The notes under the pieces: generated by a model | What the model was told of the DNA's origin: nothing | Database searches by the model: none | What the model saw: only the letters and a program-made list of their open reading frames with translations | Assembly (NCBI GenBank): GCA_018881555.1 | Contig: JACAXG010000028.1 | Span: 1,584,006-1,648,005 of the forward strand | Reading direction: 5' to 3' | From: Amblyornis subalaris | Taxonomy: Eukaryota > Chordata > Aves > Passeriformes > Ptilonorhynchidae | DNA length: 64,000 bases | Program-made: the position numbers and the translations under genes | In this document: positions 11,401 through 22,900 of the stretch, piece after piece | Position numbering within the stretch: position 1 is the first letter of the stretch | Layout of the letters: each line of letters starts with the position of its first letter

Positions 11401-12764
11401 GGTGGCACGAAAATGCCCCCAAATATCGGTGCCAGGGTGTTGCCATCCCTACCGGGCCGGGGAGGTGGCAGCGGTGCCCACCATATCCCGGGATTTGGGT
11501 GAGGGAGAAACACCAGAGCCCGGATTTCAGCTGGGGGGAGGCTCCCGCCGCATCTGAGTCAGCCCCACAAAGGAAAGAGAATTCTCGGTGTGTTTGCGTT
11601 CCAGCGGGAGCCAAACCCGCCGCAATCCCAGCNCGGAACCGGCTGCACAGGGCTGTAAATCCTCCCCACCCCACTGACCTGGCACGGCAGCCGTGACGTG
11701 GATGTGGGNACAAACGCCAATTCATCCCTCCGGCCCCACAGCCCCGACCCCCCGGGACCCCCCAATCCTCGGAGCCTCCGCCGGGGCTGGTACTCACNCG
11801 GGATTCTGCTCAGCCTCGGACAGGGCGGCTCCGATGATCAGGGCAGCCTGGGGAGAGGATGAGGGATGCTCAGCCCCGGCAAGGGATGGGAAGAAGGGAT
11901 TTGAGATGCAGGGAATGGGATGTGACCCGCCCAGCCCGGCGGCTGCTGCCCGTGAGCCACAGACAGAGGAGAGTGCGGCAGCCCCGGGGCACGAAAGCCA
12001 CCACAGCCACTGTCACCAGTGGGGACCCTTCCGTGGGTCTGTGCCTGCTTCCCTGGAGCTGGGGGAGCTGGAAAACCATCAGGGTCCCAGCCCTCGGTTC
12101 GGGAGCAGGACAGGGAGGCTCCCGGGCGGCGGGTGAGTGAGGGATGGGATGGGACAAGGACAGGGCCAAGGGCCGTGCCTCCCTGGAGCTGAGGACTGNG
12201 GGAATCCCAGCAGCTCTGCCATGTCCTGTGGAGTTTTGGGAAGGCCCTGGTACGGTGGGAGCTGGCAGGGACTCACCGCTGTGGCTTTCACCAGGTCTGT
12301 GGAGACACCTGCAAGGAAGCAGCAGCACGTTAGGAATCATCCATGAATGTACAGGTGACGGGGGTTGTTCCACAGCAGCTGCAGGTGTAAAGTCTGGGAA
12401 GAGCCTTTTCCTTGATAATTTAATGTCTAGGAAATGCTGAAGATCACTGTGCAGAGAGCAGCACCCAGCCTGAGCACCCCCGGGTCCCTCCAGGTGGGAA
12501 TGGAAGATGAAAAGGGATAAATCTGTCCCTGGGTATCTTTCTGTGCAGGTCTGTCCCTGGGAAAAGCCTGCGGGTGCCGAGAGGAGCAGGAAGCAGAGCA
12601 CAGGGAGCGCCAGAGCCGAGCGGGATTGGGATGAGGAGCAGCAGGGATGGAGCATCCCAGGTGCCAGGGGGTGAGTGGGGGTCCCGNGGCAGCTTTAGGG
12701 GGCCAAGATGTGACTCACGGAGGCAGAGGGCGATGGCTGCCAGGGCTNGGGCTGCCCACACCAT
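5414..12764 (-). CDS. MSLNL: Mesothelin-like protein with signal peptide, mucin-like insert and GPI-type tail (MSLNL)
   Basis: Sixteen coding exons, in gene order: 12719-12764 (ATG at 12764), 12277-12308, 11798-11847, 11146-11266, 10948-11033, 10506-10632, 10233-10423, 10064-10154, 9815-9959, 9090-9271, 8761-8916, 8470-8603, 8074-8207, 7798-7898, 5661-7583, 5414-5496. All phases agree outside the gap at 6002-6611. The N-terminus is a signal peptide (MVWAA.ALAAIALCLR). Exons from 11266 down to 7583 encode mesothelin-type helical repeats, with an RLKR furin-like site at the end of exon 9815-9959 and the paralog motif GGAPAEDLKHLA. Exon 5661-7583 starts with KLSVTDVKNLLGENLPELK and then runs into Pro/Ser/Thr repeats of about 27 residues. 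It rejoins homology at HGYINLQPQP, and the last exon gives a hydrophobic GPI-like tail (CLVLLLAATAG, stop). Known relatives: mesothelin and MSLNL; partner unknown. The name rests on minus orientation beside RPUSD1. Exons 12277-12308 and 11798-11847 are the least certain. Confidence 0.8.
5661..7583 (-). other. Mucin-like Pro/Thr/Ser-rich coding exon with tandem repeats
   Basis: One exon between acceptor 7584-7589 and donor 5655-5660. After about 65 residues of mesothelin sequence, the reading frame from about 7390 to 6612 is almost only P, T, S, A and V. Imperfect units open with PPHPTTSAS, PPHATTSAG, PPKPTTSAS and APNPTTSPS, spaced about 27 residues apart. On the low side of the gap (5661-6001) the P/S/T-rich frame that leads into HGYINLQPQP is one base out of register with the frame above the gap. 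The true gap length should therefore leave remainder 2 when divided by 3, whereas 610 leaves 1. Such a segment is expected to be heavily O-glycosylated and extended (inference). Confidence 0.75.
6002..6611. other. Assembly gap (610 N)
   Basis: Uninterrupted run of N inside the mucin-like exon of MSLNL. The flanks are GC-rich tandem repeats, a usual cause of assembly failure. The length is probably an estimate, because the coding frame does not close across 610 bases. Confidence 0.95.
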
Positions 12765-14744
12765 GGTGCTGGGGCCGGGGCTTCCTCCTCGGAGCNGAGC
12801 TGGAGAGCCGTGTCCCACACTTGGAATGGTTGGAAGGGGCTGGAGGTCCTGGGGCTGATTGTGTCACCCAGCACCGGGGCTGGAGCTGTGTCCCACACTC
12901 GGAATTGTTGGAAGGTCCTGCAGCCGATTCTCTCACCTAACGTTGGGACGGGAGCTGTGGGATCAGGGGTCTCACTGTGCCCACCCCTGCCCTGCGATGC
13001 TGCACAGACCCCCCACGACCAAGGGGGAGATTTTAAATGCTATNTAACAGAAAACAGGGCTTTTCCCACCCGTTATTAAAAGAAACTCCACAATTGTCCC
13101 CTCTGACACCCAGCGCTGTGCTCCTGCAGGGACAGCGTCCCCCTCATCCCCCAGCGCCTCATGGGGCCACAGACTGGCAGAAATCCAGTGTACCCCATTG
13201 GAGGAGCCCGGCAGGTGTTTCCCACCCCACTGCACACCCCTCAGGGGATGCCCTGATAGAAAATCAATCCCTGCTCCTGAAATTCCCTCGGGGCTGCCCG
13301 CAACAATCCGTTATCGCCGTTTGAACTCAACGCAAGGAAGTTTTTCCCCCTGAGTCTCATTTTTTCCCCCAAATCCTACCTCGGCTGTGCCGAGCCGTTC
13401 TCCTCCTCCTTTTCCACGGGGATTTGGCTCCGTGATGGGAGGATCCAGCCGGGAAGGTGCTCGTGGGGCTGGGGCTGAGGCTGGGCAGCGCCGGGAGCGC
13501 TCGGCACTTTATCTGTGCGGGGTGGGGATGTTGCTCCCAAGGCGGGGTGTGACGGGGCAGTTTCTCAACCCTGTTTCGTCAGGCTCCTTTCCTTCTCCCT
13601 GGTTTTGGTCTGCGGTTGTTTTCTATTCCTCGGGAAAGGGTCACTTTGGACTCTGGGTCAGCTGAACCGAAAGTGAACCCAGAAGGAGTTAAAGCCTCTG
13701 GTTGGGTAATTCTGTGTTCCTGAGGGGGAAGAAGGTGCTCACGGTGAGGGGAAAACCTTTAGAGCTGTTCAGGGGTTTGTTTTATAGGGCAGCTGGGGAG
13801 AAGAACTGACGAGTGCTCAGTGCTGGGCTCAGCACCCTCTGGGAGGTGCTTCCCTTGGGCCTCTCCTTTTTCCCTGGATCCCAGCCAATCCCACTCCCTT
13901 TTTTACAGCTTTTGCCTTAATCATGCTCCAAAATGCTCTCCAGCCATGAAGAAGGAGACCAAAACCAGAGGAAGNAAATCCTTCCCTGCAGGAGGCTGAT
14001 GCTGTGAGCACAAACGCTACCTGAGCGTTTATCCCGGGAAAAGGGAAGGGAGGGAGCAGTCGGAGCAGGCGGCTGGGCTGGAGCAGGGCTGCACCCCGCT
14101 CTCGGCCAGGTTTGGGGTCCCTGGAGCTGCTGGCCCGGTGCCAAGGGGGGGTTGCCACCCTTGGAGCTCCCGGCCGTGTCCCAGCCCCGTCCCCCAACCG
14201 GTCCTGCAGCACCAGGGCTGGGTCGACGCCCGCGGGTGTTCCTGGTTTCTATTTTGGAAGGATTTACTGTAAAAATAGCTCCTGTCAGGGTGGTAAAATT
14301 CCAGCAACTTGTGTGCTATGAGGCTGCTGGAGGGACGGCCCCTGCCCCGGGCTGGCCAGACAGGGGTGGCTGGAGAAGGAGGGCAGGGACACATCAAGGA
14401 NCCTGTGGGGTCACTGCGTCCGCTGTGTCCCTGCGGAGCTTAGAGCTGGCCCTGAAACACCCTCAGGAGCTGCCCCAGGAGGATCCACCCTAAACCTGAA
14501 CATGTGGAGCATCTGCCCAAGGTCCCGGGTCAGCTGTGGGCTCCGACTGCATCTCCCTGTGCCGGATGGACNGGGAATGCTCCCTCCCCTTAAGCAGCTG
14601 CTCTCTGCCCATGTCGGGTTCATAATCTTAAAAAGAACTCCCAGTCTTAAAGAGTGCAAATAATTCCTGTGGGTCTTCAATCAGTTTTCCCACTGTTCCA
14701 ACCTCAGGAATGTGTTTGTGTTGAGGAGTTATGTAGAAATCAGA
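12765..14744. other. Intergenic region upstream of MSLNL, no gene seen
   Basis: It contains the 5' flank of MSLNL and unique GC-moderate sequence. A possible TATA-like CACTTTATCT lies near 13503, but nothing ties it to a start site. No open frame here shows splice-bounded conserved protein. Confidence 0.5.
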
Positions 14745-15172
14745 GACATGGAATGGTTTGGGTTGGAAGGGACCTTAAAGCCCATCCNTTCCCACCCCCC
14801 GCCATGGGCAGGGACGCCTCCCACTATCCCAGGTTNCTCCAAGTCCCATCCAACCTGGCCTTGGACACTTCCAGGGATGGGACAGCCACAGCTTCTCTGG
14901 GAATTCCATCCCACCATCCTCACAGGGAAGAATTCTTTCCCAATATCCCATCTAACCCTGCCCTCNGGCAGTGGGAAGTCATTCCCTGTGTCCTGTCCCT
15001 CCATCCCTTGTCCAAAGTTCCTCTCCAGCTTTCTTGGAGCCCCTTTAGGCACTGAAAGGGGCTAAGGTCTCCTTGGAGCATTCCCTTCTCCAGGCTGGAC
15101 AACCCCAGCTCTCCCAGACCGGCTCCAGGGCAGAGGAGCTCCAGCCCTTGGAGCATCCCATCGATGGATCGT
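14745..15172 (-). repeat. CR1 LINE 3' end
   Basis: The plus strand starts GAATGGTTTGGGTTGGAAGG and continues through the block with GCCATGGGCAGGGACGCCTC, GGCCTTGGACACTTCCAGGG and CTCCAGGCTGGACAACCCCA. This is the reverse complement of the CR1 3' region and one of the longer copies here. Confidence 0.85.
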
Positions 15173-16380
15173 TCATGGTCGGAGCTTTCCCCGTGCAACC
15201 CCTAAACCCCTTCAGCCCCGGNGCTGCTCCCCACCCCCTTGCCAGGGAGAGCCGCAGTGTTCCCAAATCCGGAGCTTTTCCCCTGCCTCTGCTCTTCGGT
15301 TTGGGACAATCCCGGTGGCTGCTGCTGGCCGAGGAGGGCGGGACAGGCCGGGACGGGACAGGGCAGTGACATCTGCCCCAGCTCCTCCATCAGCCTCGGC
15401 CATCTCTGTTACTAAACCCGGGAGGGCTTCGGGCCGCTCATCCCGGCGGTTTCGGCCGGGGNAATTCCAGCAGCGCGAGGAGGAGGAGGAAGAGGAATTC
15501 CGCCGCTCACGCAACAGGTCGGCCGGGTTGGAGCCCCGGGGCCGGTCCCGCGGGGCCGGTCCGGGCTCATTCCTGGGAGCCCCCGGTGCCGCGGGTGGGA
15601 TGCAGAGAGCGGAGAGCGAAGGGCAGAGACAACGTTTAATCCAAGGAACACAACGACACGGGAAATGCAGAGCGCACAGGACAGCACAGCCACGCCGCAG
15701 CCCCGGGGCGCCACGCGAGCCACGGCCGCTGCGGCCCCGCGGGGACGAGGGAGCAGGACGGGACACGGCCCCGGAACGCAGCCGGNAAGGGCGCCTGGAA
15801 AACATCCTCTGGAGGGTAAGGAAAATTCCTACTTATCCGTGGTGTTGGGGAAGAACGGTGGGTGCTGCGGGGTGAGCTGGGGGTGCCAGCCCCATCCCTG
15901 TCCCCATGTCCCCTCCCCGCTGATGACAGCCCCATCCCGGCCGTGTTCCCAGCAGGGACCGCTCCCCCGGCGGGCGCTCCGGGAAGGCTGAGCCCCGCCT
16001 GGGACGTGCAAATCTCCGCTGTCACTTTTCAGCACCTCCCTGCACGTCACCCGCTCCGTTCCGTGGCAAACACGTTCCTGGTGTTCGCTTCCAGCTGCCC
16101 GCGGCCGCCTCTCCCTCCCGGCCACTCCCGGGAGATGGGATGGGCAGGGAGGGGACAGGAAGGAGATGGTGCTCCTGCTCCTCCAGCTCCCCCGAGCCCG
16201 CCGGCACCAGCTCAGGAGCCCACGGTCCCCGCTCGGTGCCCAGGGATGGCACCTCAGGCCCTCCCCACCCCGCAGTGCTGGCACCAAAACACAAAAGGAA
16301 GGGACAAAGGGACGGGTGATCCAATTCCCGCCGGGATTTCAGTGACCTGCAGGGTGTGTGCATCCACAGGGAGAGGGCTG
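15173..16380. other. CpG-rich intergenic stretch, no supported gene
   Basis: 15300-15800 is CpG-rich. A minus-strand ATG at 15405 opens a low-complexity frame (MAEADGGAGADVTALSRPG), but no splice-bounded continuation with recognisable protein was found. It could be an isolated CpG island, an unannotated start site or a non-coding transcript start. Confidence 0.35.
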
Positions 16381-16386
16381 CGACTT

Positions 16387-16392
16387 TTTATT
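16387..16392 (-). terminator. Tentative polyadenylation signal for RPUSD1
   Basis: TTTATT on the plus strand (AATAAA on minus), about 1.3 kb past the RPUSD1 stop. The interval 16393-17728 holds no other gene and would be the RPUSD1 3' UTR. Nothing else supports the assignment. Confidence 0.25.
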
Positions 16393-17728
16393 CCCCCTCA
16401 GAGTGGGAATATCAGTTGTGTGAACCCCATCAGGTGCATGTACAATGGGATGGGGATGGTGGGGTGACAACAACGCTGGGCATGTGCTGCTTGAAACCCC
16501 TGGGATGGGTCCCTCCGCAGGTGTCCTGTTCTCATTTCCCAATGTCCTCCAAGGGCTGCAGAGGACGAGCAGGATGGGAAGGGGAAAGCAAAGCAGGATG
16601 ACCAGNAAAGCAAGGGCACTTCCAAGGAAATATCTTGGCATCTGGCAAAGCTGAGCACCAGCACGAGAGCTGAGCTCCAGCCTGCTCTTCCCATCAGTTC
16701 TCAGCCTTTCTTTCAGCTTCCTCCTCTTCCTACTGCTCCAGAGCTTTCCCAAGCTGCCCCCCGAAGGACCTGCCTCTGGGAGCCTCTGGAAAGCTGCCAG
16801 GCAGGAGCCACACCACAGCAACAAGACAGGACCCTTATCCCTTCNCATCTGGGTGAGCAGGAAGGGGCTCATGCCCTCAGCAGAGGCTACACCCACACCC
16901 AGGATAAAAGCAGGAAAGGCAGTGCTAGTAGAAGGAATAATAAAATCCATTACAAAAGCTTTGGGCTGCTNGCTCTCCGACCACAGAAGTACCAAAAATA
17001 CCTCATTTCCGAGACCACCCCTATTTTACAAACCCTAAAAGACTAAATTCTCTTCCTAGAAAATTGAAAAAAGTTTAAAATCCATTGGTAGCAGCTCACT
17101 CACCTTCACCAAGCCTTTAAAACCCTTCCCAGGTGGGCTGAGGGAGGGAGGGAATGCAGGGCAGGGACCTCTCCCATGCCCATTCCAGCCCGGCTCCACA
17201 GGCCAAACATCTGGGAAACCCCAGGAGGNCTCTCAGTGCCCCCAGGCTGTGCTCCAGCCCCCCCATCTCCCACCTCCCACAGGACACAGCAGCTGGAGTG
17301 AAGGGAATGGGGGACACGGACACTGGAACTGCACCCAGCACGTTCTCCCCTCCNTGTGCTGGGCTGCAATTCCACATCCAAGCACGGAGGGGTTGTGGGA
17401 ATGTCCATGGAAAAGGCAGTGTCCGTGCTGCCCCGAGCCCCAGGACAGGGTTGTGAAGCTTTGGGGTCACTCTAAGCTGGAATGTGACACTGGCTCCGCT
17501 GCTGAGGCCCAGGATTGGGAAAGGGGCATCCCATGGCCAGACGGATGANGGACATCACAAAACAACCCCATCTCAACCGCTCCTAAACTCCGCCCAATCC
17601 CAGCCCCAGGAGTGAGGGAAGCCAAGGCATACAGGGAGTGCAGGCGTGGACTCAGCGCTGGGCTCCGTGGGGACCTACTGGGACAACGATGGAGCGCTGG
17701 GCTGGAACTGCTGGGATGTGGCTTGGGC

Positions 17729-19091
17729 TCACTCCAAAGCCCACTCAGCCAACCACTGCTCGCACTGGGCTCGCTGCTCCTCCGTCTCCTCGCTCCTGCC
17801 TTCACTCCCCGCTTCCTCCTCTCCGGCAGCGCGCTCGGCTTCCCGGCTCTCCTCNTCCTNCTGCTGCTGCTGCTCCCGGTGCGTCACCTTGTCCTTGAGC
17901 TCCTGGATGGTGTCCTCCAGGCGCTGGCTCACGTGCTGGGGCACCCAGTTGCCGTCCATGGCGGTGACGAAGGGGTCGGGCGCGCACACCTCGATGAGCT
18001 CCTTCCCGGTGGGAATGCGCAGGTAGTAGGCGTGGAGCATCATCCTGTAGGGGTTGCCGTCCTTCCTGTGGCTGTAGGTGAAGTCCCCCACGATGGGGTG
18101 GCCGATGGCGCTGCAGTGAACGCGGAGCTGGTGAGTCCTGCCTGGGGGGAGAGCGGGAGCACGGGAATCAGGGATACGGGAAACCCTGGATCCCTCCTTT
18201 GGGGCACGGTGACAACACACCTAATGGCATTTGTCCCCTGAGGCAGTTCCCAGCTTCCCTCATCCCTTTCCAGGCTCTTTTCCATGTCACAGCCCCCGGA
18301 GCTGCCCCTGTCCCCACCTGTCAGCGGCTGCAGCAGCACTTTGGTGACGGGGTCTCCGCTGTAGGATCCGTGTTCCAGCACGATCAGCTCCGACTGGCAC
18401 GGCTTGGGATTTTCACAGCCTGCAACGAGATCCAGAGGGGGTTTGTGATCCCCCAGTGCATCCCAGGGGGNGTGGGCAGTGCAGGGAATGGGGCNGCTCA
18501 CCCTCTGTCCCGTCGATGCACATCATGTGGGTCATGCCCTCCGTGGTGTTCTTCCCGATGGCGTAACGGATCGTCATCCGGCTCTGGCTCACGTGGCCCC
18601 TCACCTGGGGGCAGGAGCGTGGAAACTGAGCCCTGGCACGTGCTCCTCACCCACCCCCCAATGGCAGGAATCACGGTGGCAGGGTGGGCTCACCAGGGCC
18701 AGGTAGGCTTTGGTCACCAGGCGCTCCTTGAAGCACTTGTAGGCGCTCCCCGCCGCCGCTTTGTTGAGCGCCACGCANAGGGCCCCGCTGGTGGAGAAAT
18801 CCAGCTGGTGGCAAAACCTGGGAAGGACACGGGGGTAGAGGAGCATCCCGGGGACCTCGGGAGTGTCCCTGGCCGAGGACAGAGCCGGGGTTGGTGCCCG
18901 GCCGCTCACCTGAAGCCGTAGTAGGTGTCGGGGTCGGCCAGCTCGGGGAAGCGGTGCTTGAGCTGGCTCTGCAGGGTCAGGGTCTCGTACCACATCTTGC
19001 TGTCGATGCGCAGGTCCCAGTGCTTGTTGACCACGATGAAGTCGGAGCTCTGGTACAGGATGGACAGGTTGTCGATGGTGCCCGGCTCCAT
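17729..19091 (-). CDS. RPUSD1: RNA pseudouridine synthase domain-containing protein 1 (RPUSD1)
   Basis: Five coding exons: 18910-19091 (ATG at 19091), 18694-18817, 18502-18604, 18318-18419, 17729-18141 (TGA). They total 307 residues, near the length I recall for the vertebrate protein. The product belongs to the RluA-type pseudouridine synthase superfamily, which isomerises uridine in RNA. The catalytic motif reads FCHQLDFSTSGALC, retaining the family's catalytic Asp. The core is followed by KPLTG-type strands (LLQPLTG, THQLRVHCSAIGHPIVGD) and MMLHAYYLRIPTG. The C-terminal tail is a charged E/Q-rich stretch ending QCEQWLAEWALE. The ATG was chosen because MEPGTIDNLSILYQ follows 10 bases after an acceptor at 19102-19103, so the first exon is non-coding. 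The gene is head-to-head with CHTF18. The RNA substrate is not evident from sequence. Confidence 0.92.
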
Positions 19092-19379
19092 GGCCAGCGC
19101 CCTGCGGGGAGAGGGAACGCAGGAATCGGGATGAGGGGGGCGGGAGGAGCCGCCAGCTGCGGGATGGGCACGGCGGCCCGGGGAGGGACGGGACGGGCTG
19201 GGAGCAGGGCCTGGAGCTGGGATATCCCAGCAGGAGATGTACCGGAGCTGCTCTGGTACCGGCGTCACCCCGCACGGGCCCGGAACGACACCAGTGTCAC
19301 CCTGCGTGTGTCCGCCAGCCTCAGCGGTGTCACCGGCGCAGATCCCACAGCGGTACCGGTGCTACAGCGGCGCTACAGC

Positions 19380-19933
19380 CGCCGCCATCCCGGCGTCCCA
19401 CCGCACAGCTCCGTCGCTGTCCCGCTGTCCCGGGACGCCCCGGTGTCACGCGCGGGTGGCCCATCCCCGTCCCGGCGTCACGCGTGGAGGCCCCGCACAT
19501 CCATCCCGACGGCGGGGATCGGCCTGGCCCCGCTCCCCGCTGCAGCCGAGCCGCGATCTCGGCGGCTCCTCTCGAGCGCACGGGACGGAGCGGAGGCGAC
19601 GCGGGACGCGGGGCGGGGACACGCACGGCGGAAGGGACCCGGGGCAGGCCAGAGGGGACAGGGGACAGGGCCGAAGGGACACGGGACGCGGCAGAGCGGA
19701 CCCGGGACGGGGCTGAGGGGACGCGCGCGGGGGCCCCGCTCCCCCCGGCCCCGCCCGGACCTGCAGCGCCTTCCCGGCCGCGCTCACATCGCGCCCAATC
19801 AGCGCCGCCCCCGCCGCGTCCTCCGCGCGCGCCGCGTCCAATCGGCGCCGCCGCCGCCCCCGCCGCGCGCGCCGTGCCCAATGAGCGGCGGCCCCGCGGC
19901 GCGCGCGGGCGGAAGCGCGGCGGGCGCGGGGCC

Positions 19934-19968
<35 letters not shown>

Positions 19969-19982
19969 GGCGGGCGCGGCCC
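19380..19982. promoter_or_regulatory. Bidirectional CpG promoter between RPUSD1 and CHTF18
   Basis: Very CpG-rich sequence between the divergent genes. Three CCAAT boxes in the same orientation lie at 19795-19799, 19838-19842 and 19878-19882, spaced 43 and 40 bases, among GC-box-like runs (CCGCCCCCGCC). The RPUSD1 non-coding first exon should start within it. A GCG repeat follows at about 19936-19970. Confidence 0.7.
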
Positions 19983-22900
19983 ATGGAGGACGCCGAGGCC
20001 GCAGCCGAGGATGGGTTCTACGAGCGCTTCGCCGACGAGCTGGAGGTGCTGGCCGAGCTGGGAGGTGGGCGCTGCTGCGGCGCCGGGACCGGCACCGGGG
20101 GAGGAGACGGGTGGGAGCGTGCTGTGTGCGCCCGCCCCGCCGAGGCTCCCGTCCGGTGACCGGCACCGTGGTCTTACCCTTCTTGCAGACGATCCATCTC
20201 CACCCGCCGGCCCCAAAACCTCCCAGTTCCGGCGCAGGAAGCAGTCGCCGGAGGAGCCCGACCCCCCCGGGGACTCTCCCGGGGACACCAACCCCAAGAA
20301 GAGGGACCGGAACTGTGTCCCCGCCTTGTCCCCGCCAGCACCCGAGCCCGGCAGTAGGTTTGACCCGGTTCCCCGGGTGCTGCTGACCCCTCTCCCCCCG
20401 CCCCGAGCGGCGCAGAGTGCTGGAGCATCCCCAGGGTACCACTCTCCATCAGTGATGCTTCTCCTCTTCCTCCGTGCCCGTGCCTCTCCCAGCCCCGAAG
20501 CCGAAGCGGCAGCGCCTGGACGCTGTCAAGAAGCTCGATTTTGGCGCAGATGAGGAGCTGGCTCCTGATGTCTCCTGGGATGGTGGCCCAGAGGCACCTC
20601 TTGCTCCCCACAATACCAGGTTGGCCACTTTGAACCCCATTTTTAGTAGGGGCCGGGAAAAGGCCCTTTCCCTACTAAGGAATTTGGTGTTTTCCAGCTC
20701 GAACCCCCTGGAGATGAGCGGCATGACCCCCCTGCAGACCACACCACCCTCGGAAAAGAAGAGGGTCCTCAGGAGACCCCCCATCCTGGAGGATTACATC
20801 AATGTCACATCCACCGAGGGCACCAGGGTCTTCCTGGTGCTGAGGGATGATCCCTCCAGGACGGGGGTGGAGGTAAGGAGGGAAATGAAGGTTGGGTTTG
20901 CTTCCCCGTGGCCTCCAGGTGGTTCAGGAGGGAGCTGTTTGTGCTGTGTCCTTGCAGCTCCCGGATTCCATGGGCTGGAATGCTCGCAGGCCACTCCACT
21001 TGCTGAGGGTGCCTTTCTCCTACCTGAAGGAGCAGGTGGATGAAGAGGTACCACATCTCCCACCCACCTTCCCATCTTTCCCTGCCATCCCTGAGAGCTG
21101 CAGGGTTGGCTCCCAAATTCCTGCTCCCCCAGCCATGGATTAGGGGGCTGTCTCTGACCCCCCTCTCGCTCTGTTTGTGCCCAAGCGTCGCAGGCAGGTT
21201 CTGGAGGCCTCCCAGCAGCTGACAGAGGTCATAAACAGGTGAGATGCTGGGATGAAATCCCGCTCCAATCCATGCCTTGCTGCTGGATGTGCCTCCCAGC
21301 AGCACAAAATTGGGATCCAAATTTGGGGGACCTGCAAGCAGAGGAGCCTTTTTGCCCTCATCACCCCCAGCTTGGGGGTGTAATTCCCAGCCCTGCCCTG
21401 ACTCCCTGGGTGGTTTGGGGCAAATGAATTCTTTCCTGCAGTTGCCTCGGGAGTGAGCCCAGCTCCGAGAGCCCGGATCCCAGCATGGACACGGATCCAG
21501 CAGAGGAGGAGGAATCTGCATCCCATTGCCTCTGGGTGGACAAGTTCACGCCCCGGCGCTACATGGAGCTGCTCAGTGATGATGTGAGGTGCTGGGATAA
21601 ATGGGTTTAGCACCTCTGTAACTCCCCCTTAACCCTGTGGGATCAGGAGTTGCCTTTGGAAATCCTGGCTGTGGGGCTGTGTCCGTGCTGGGAGCAGTCA
21701 TGAGTCCCTGAGGGTTTGAGATGGCAATTTTTCAGCTGGAGGCTGTGGAACTTCTGACAAAAGAAACTATGGAACATGACCAAAACAAGACAAAAAGGAT
21801 TGGGAGGACTTTAGCCAAAATTGTTGGCAATTTTGTTTTTTTGAATATCAGAAGTTTTGTAGGGAATTGGAAACGATGGGAGAGGCTGAGAAGTGCTGAG
21901 TTGAGCCAAGACAGAGGAGAGACAGCAGGGATGGGGCTGATGTGACTTATCCTGGGTTTCCCTGAGGGATGGTGGCTGAGCAGAGATGTCCANGTGGAAC
22001 CCTGAGCCCCCTCTTCATGAAGGAGAGCCTTCCTCTGTCCCTGACTGGATCTTTCTGAGATCCCATGGATTTTCCTTGCTTTCCTTCCCAACCTGCAGTA
22101 CACCAACCGCTGCCTCCTGAAGTGGCTCAAGCTGTGGGACACGGTGGTGTTCGGGAAGGACAAGGCTGTGAAGAAGCCCAAGCCCAGCACTGCAGCTCAT
22201 CCCCCATTCAGCCATCCCAAGGAGCATCCAAATAAGTGGAAAACCAAGGTCCAGCTCACAGAGGAGATTCTGGAGGCCGAGCTGGACCAGTACAAGAGAC
22301 CCAAATACAAGGTGAGCGGGACGGGAGGGAGGTCCCTGTGGTGGGTCCCTCTCCTGTCCCCTCATGCCGCCACCAGCTGAGCAGCAGGGTTGTCCCCCGC
22401 GTGGAGGAAGCCCAGCCTGGCTGCCTGCTGGCCTGACCTCCCCTGTGTGCCACAGGTGGCCCTGCTCTGTGGGCCCCCCGGCCTGGGGAAGACCACGCTG
22501 GCCCACGTCATCGCCCGGCACGCGGGGTACAATGCCGTGGAGATGAACGCCAGGTGAGCCCCTGAGTGCCAGGTGAGCCCCTGAGTGCCAGGTGAGCTCC
22601 TGGCCTGCCCACAACCAGGTGTTGCTGGAGGTGATGGTACCCTGGAGGTGATGGTGTCCCAGAGGTGATGGTGTCCCAGAGGTGATGCTGTTCTGGAGGT
22701 GATGCTGTTCTGGAGGTGATGCTGAGGGTGATGGTCCCAGGTGTGATGCCAGAGGTGATGGTGTCCTGGAGGTGATGGTGTTCCAGGGGTGATGTTCTTC
22801 TGGAGGTGATGCTGGAGTTGATGGTGTCCTGGGGGTGATGCTGTCCCAGGGGTGATGGTGTCCCAGAGGTGATGCTGGAGGTGATGGTGTCCTGGGGGTG

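Noticed and set aside
18891..20159. 422-codon plus-strand open frame reading into CHTF18
   Set aside because: Most of it is the CpG promoter and antisense of RPUSD1. Only the part from 19983 is supported by homology; the upstream poly-Ala leader is not.
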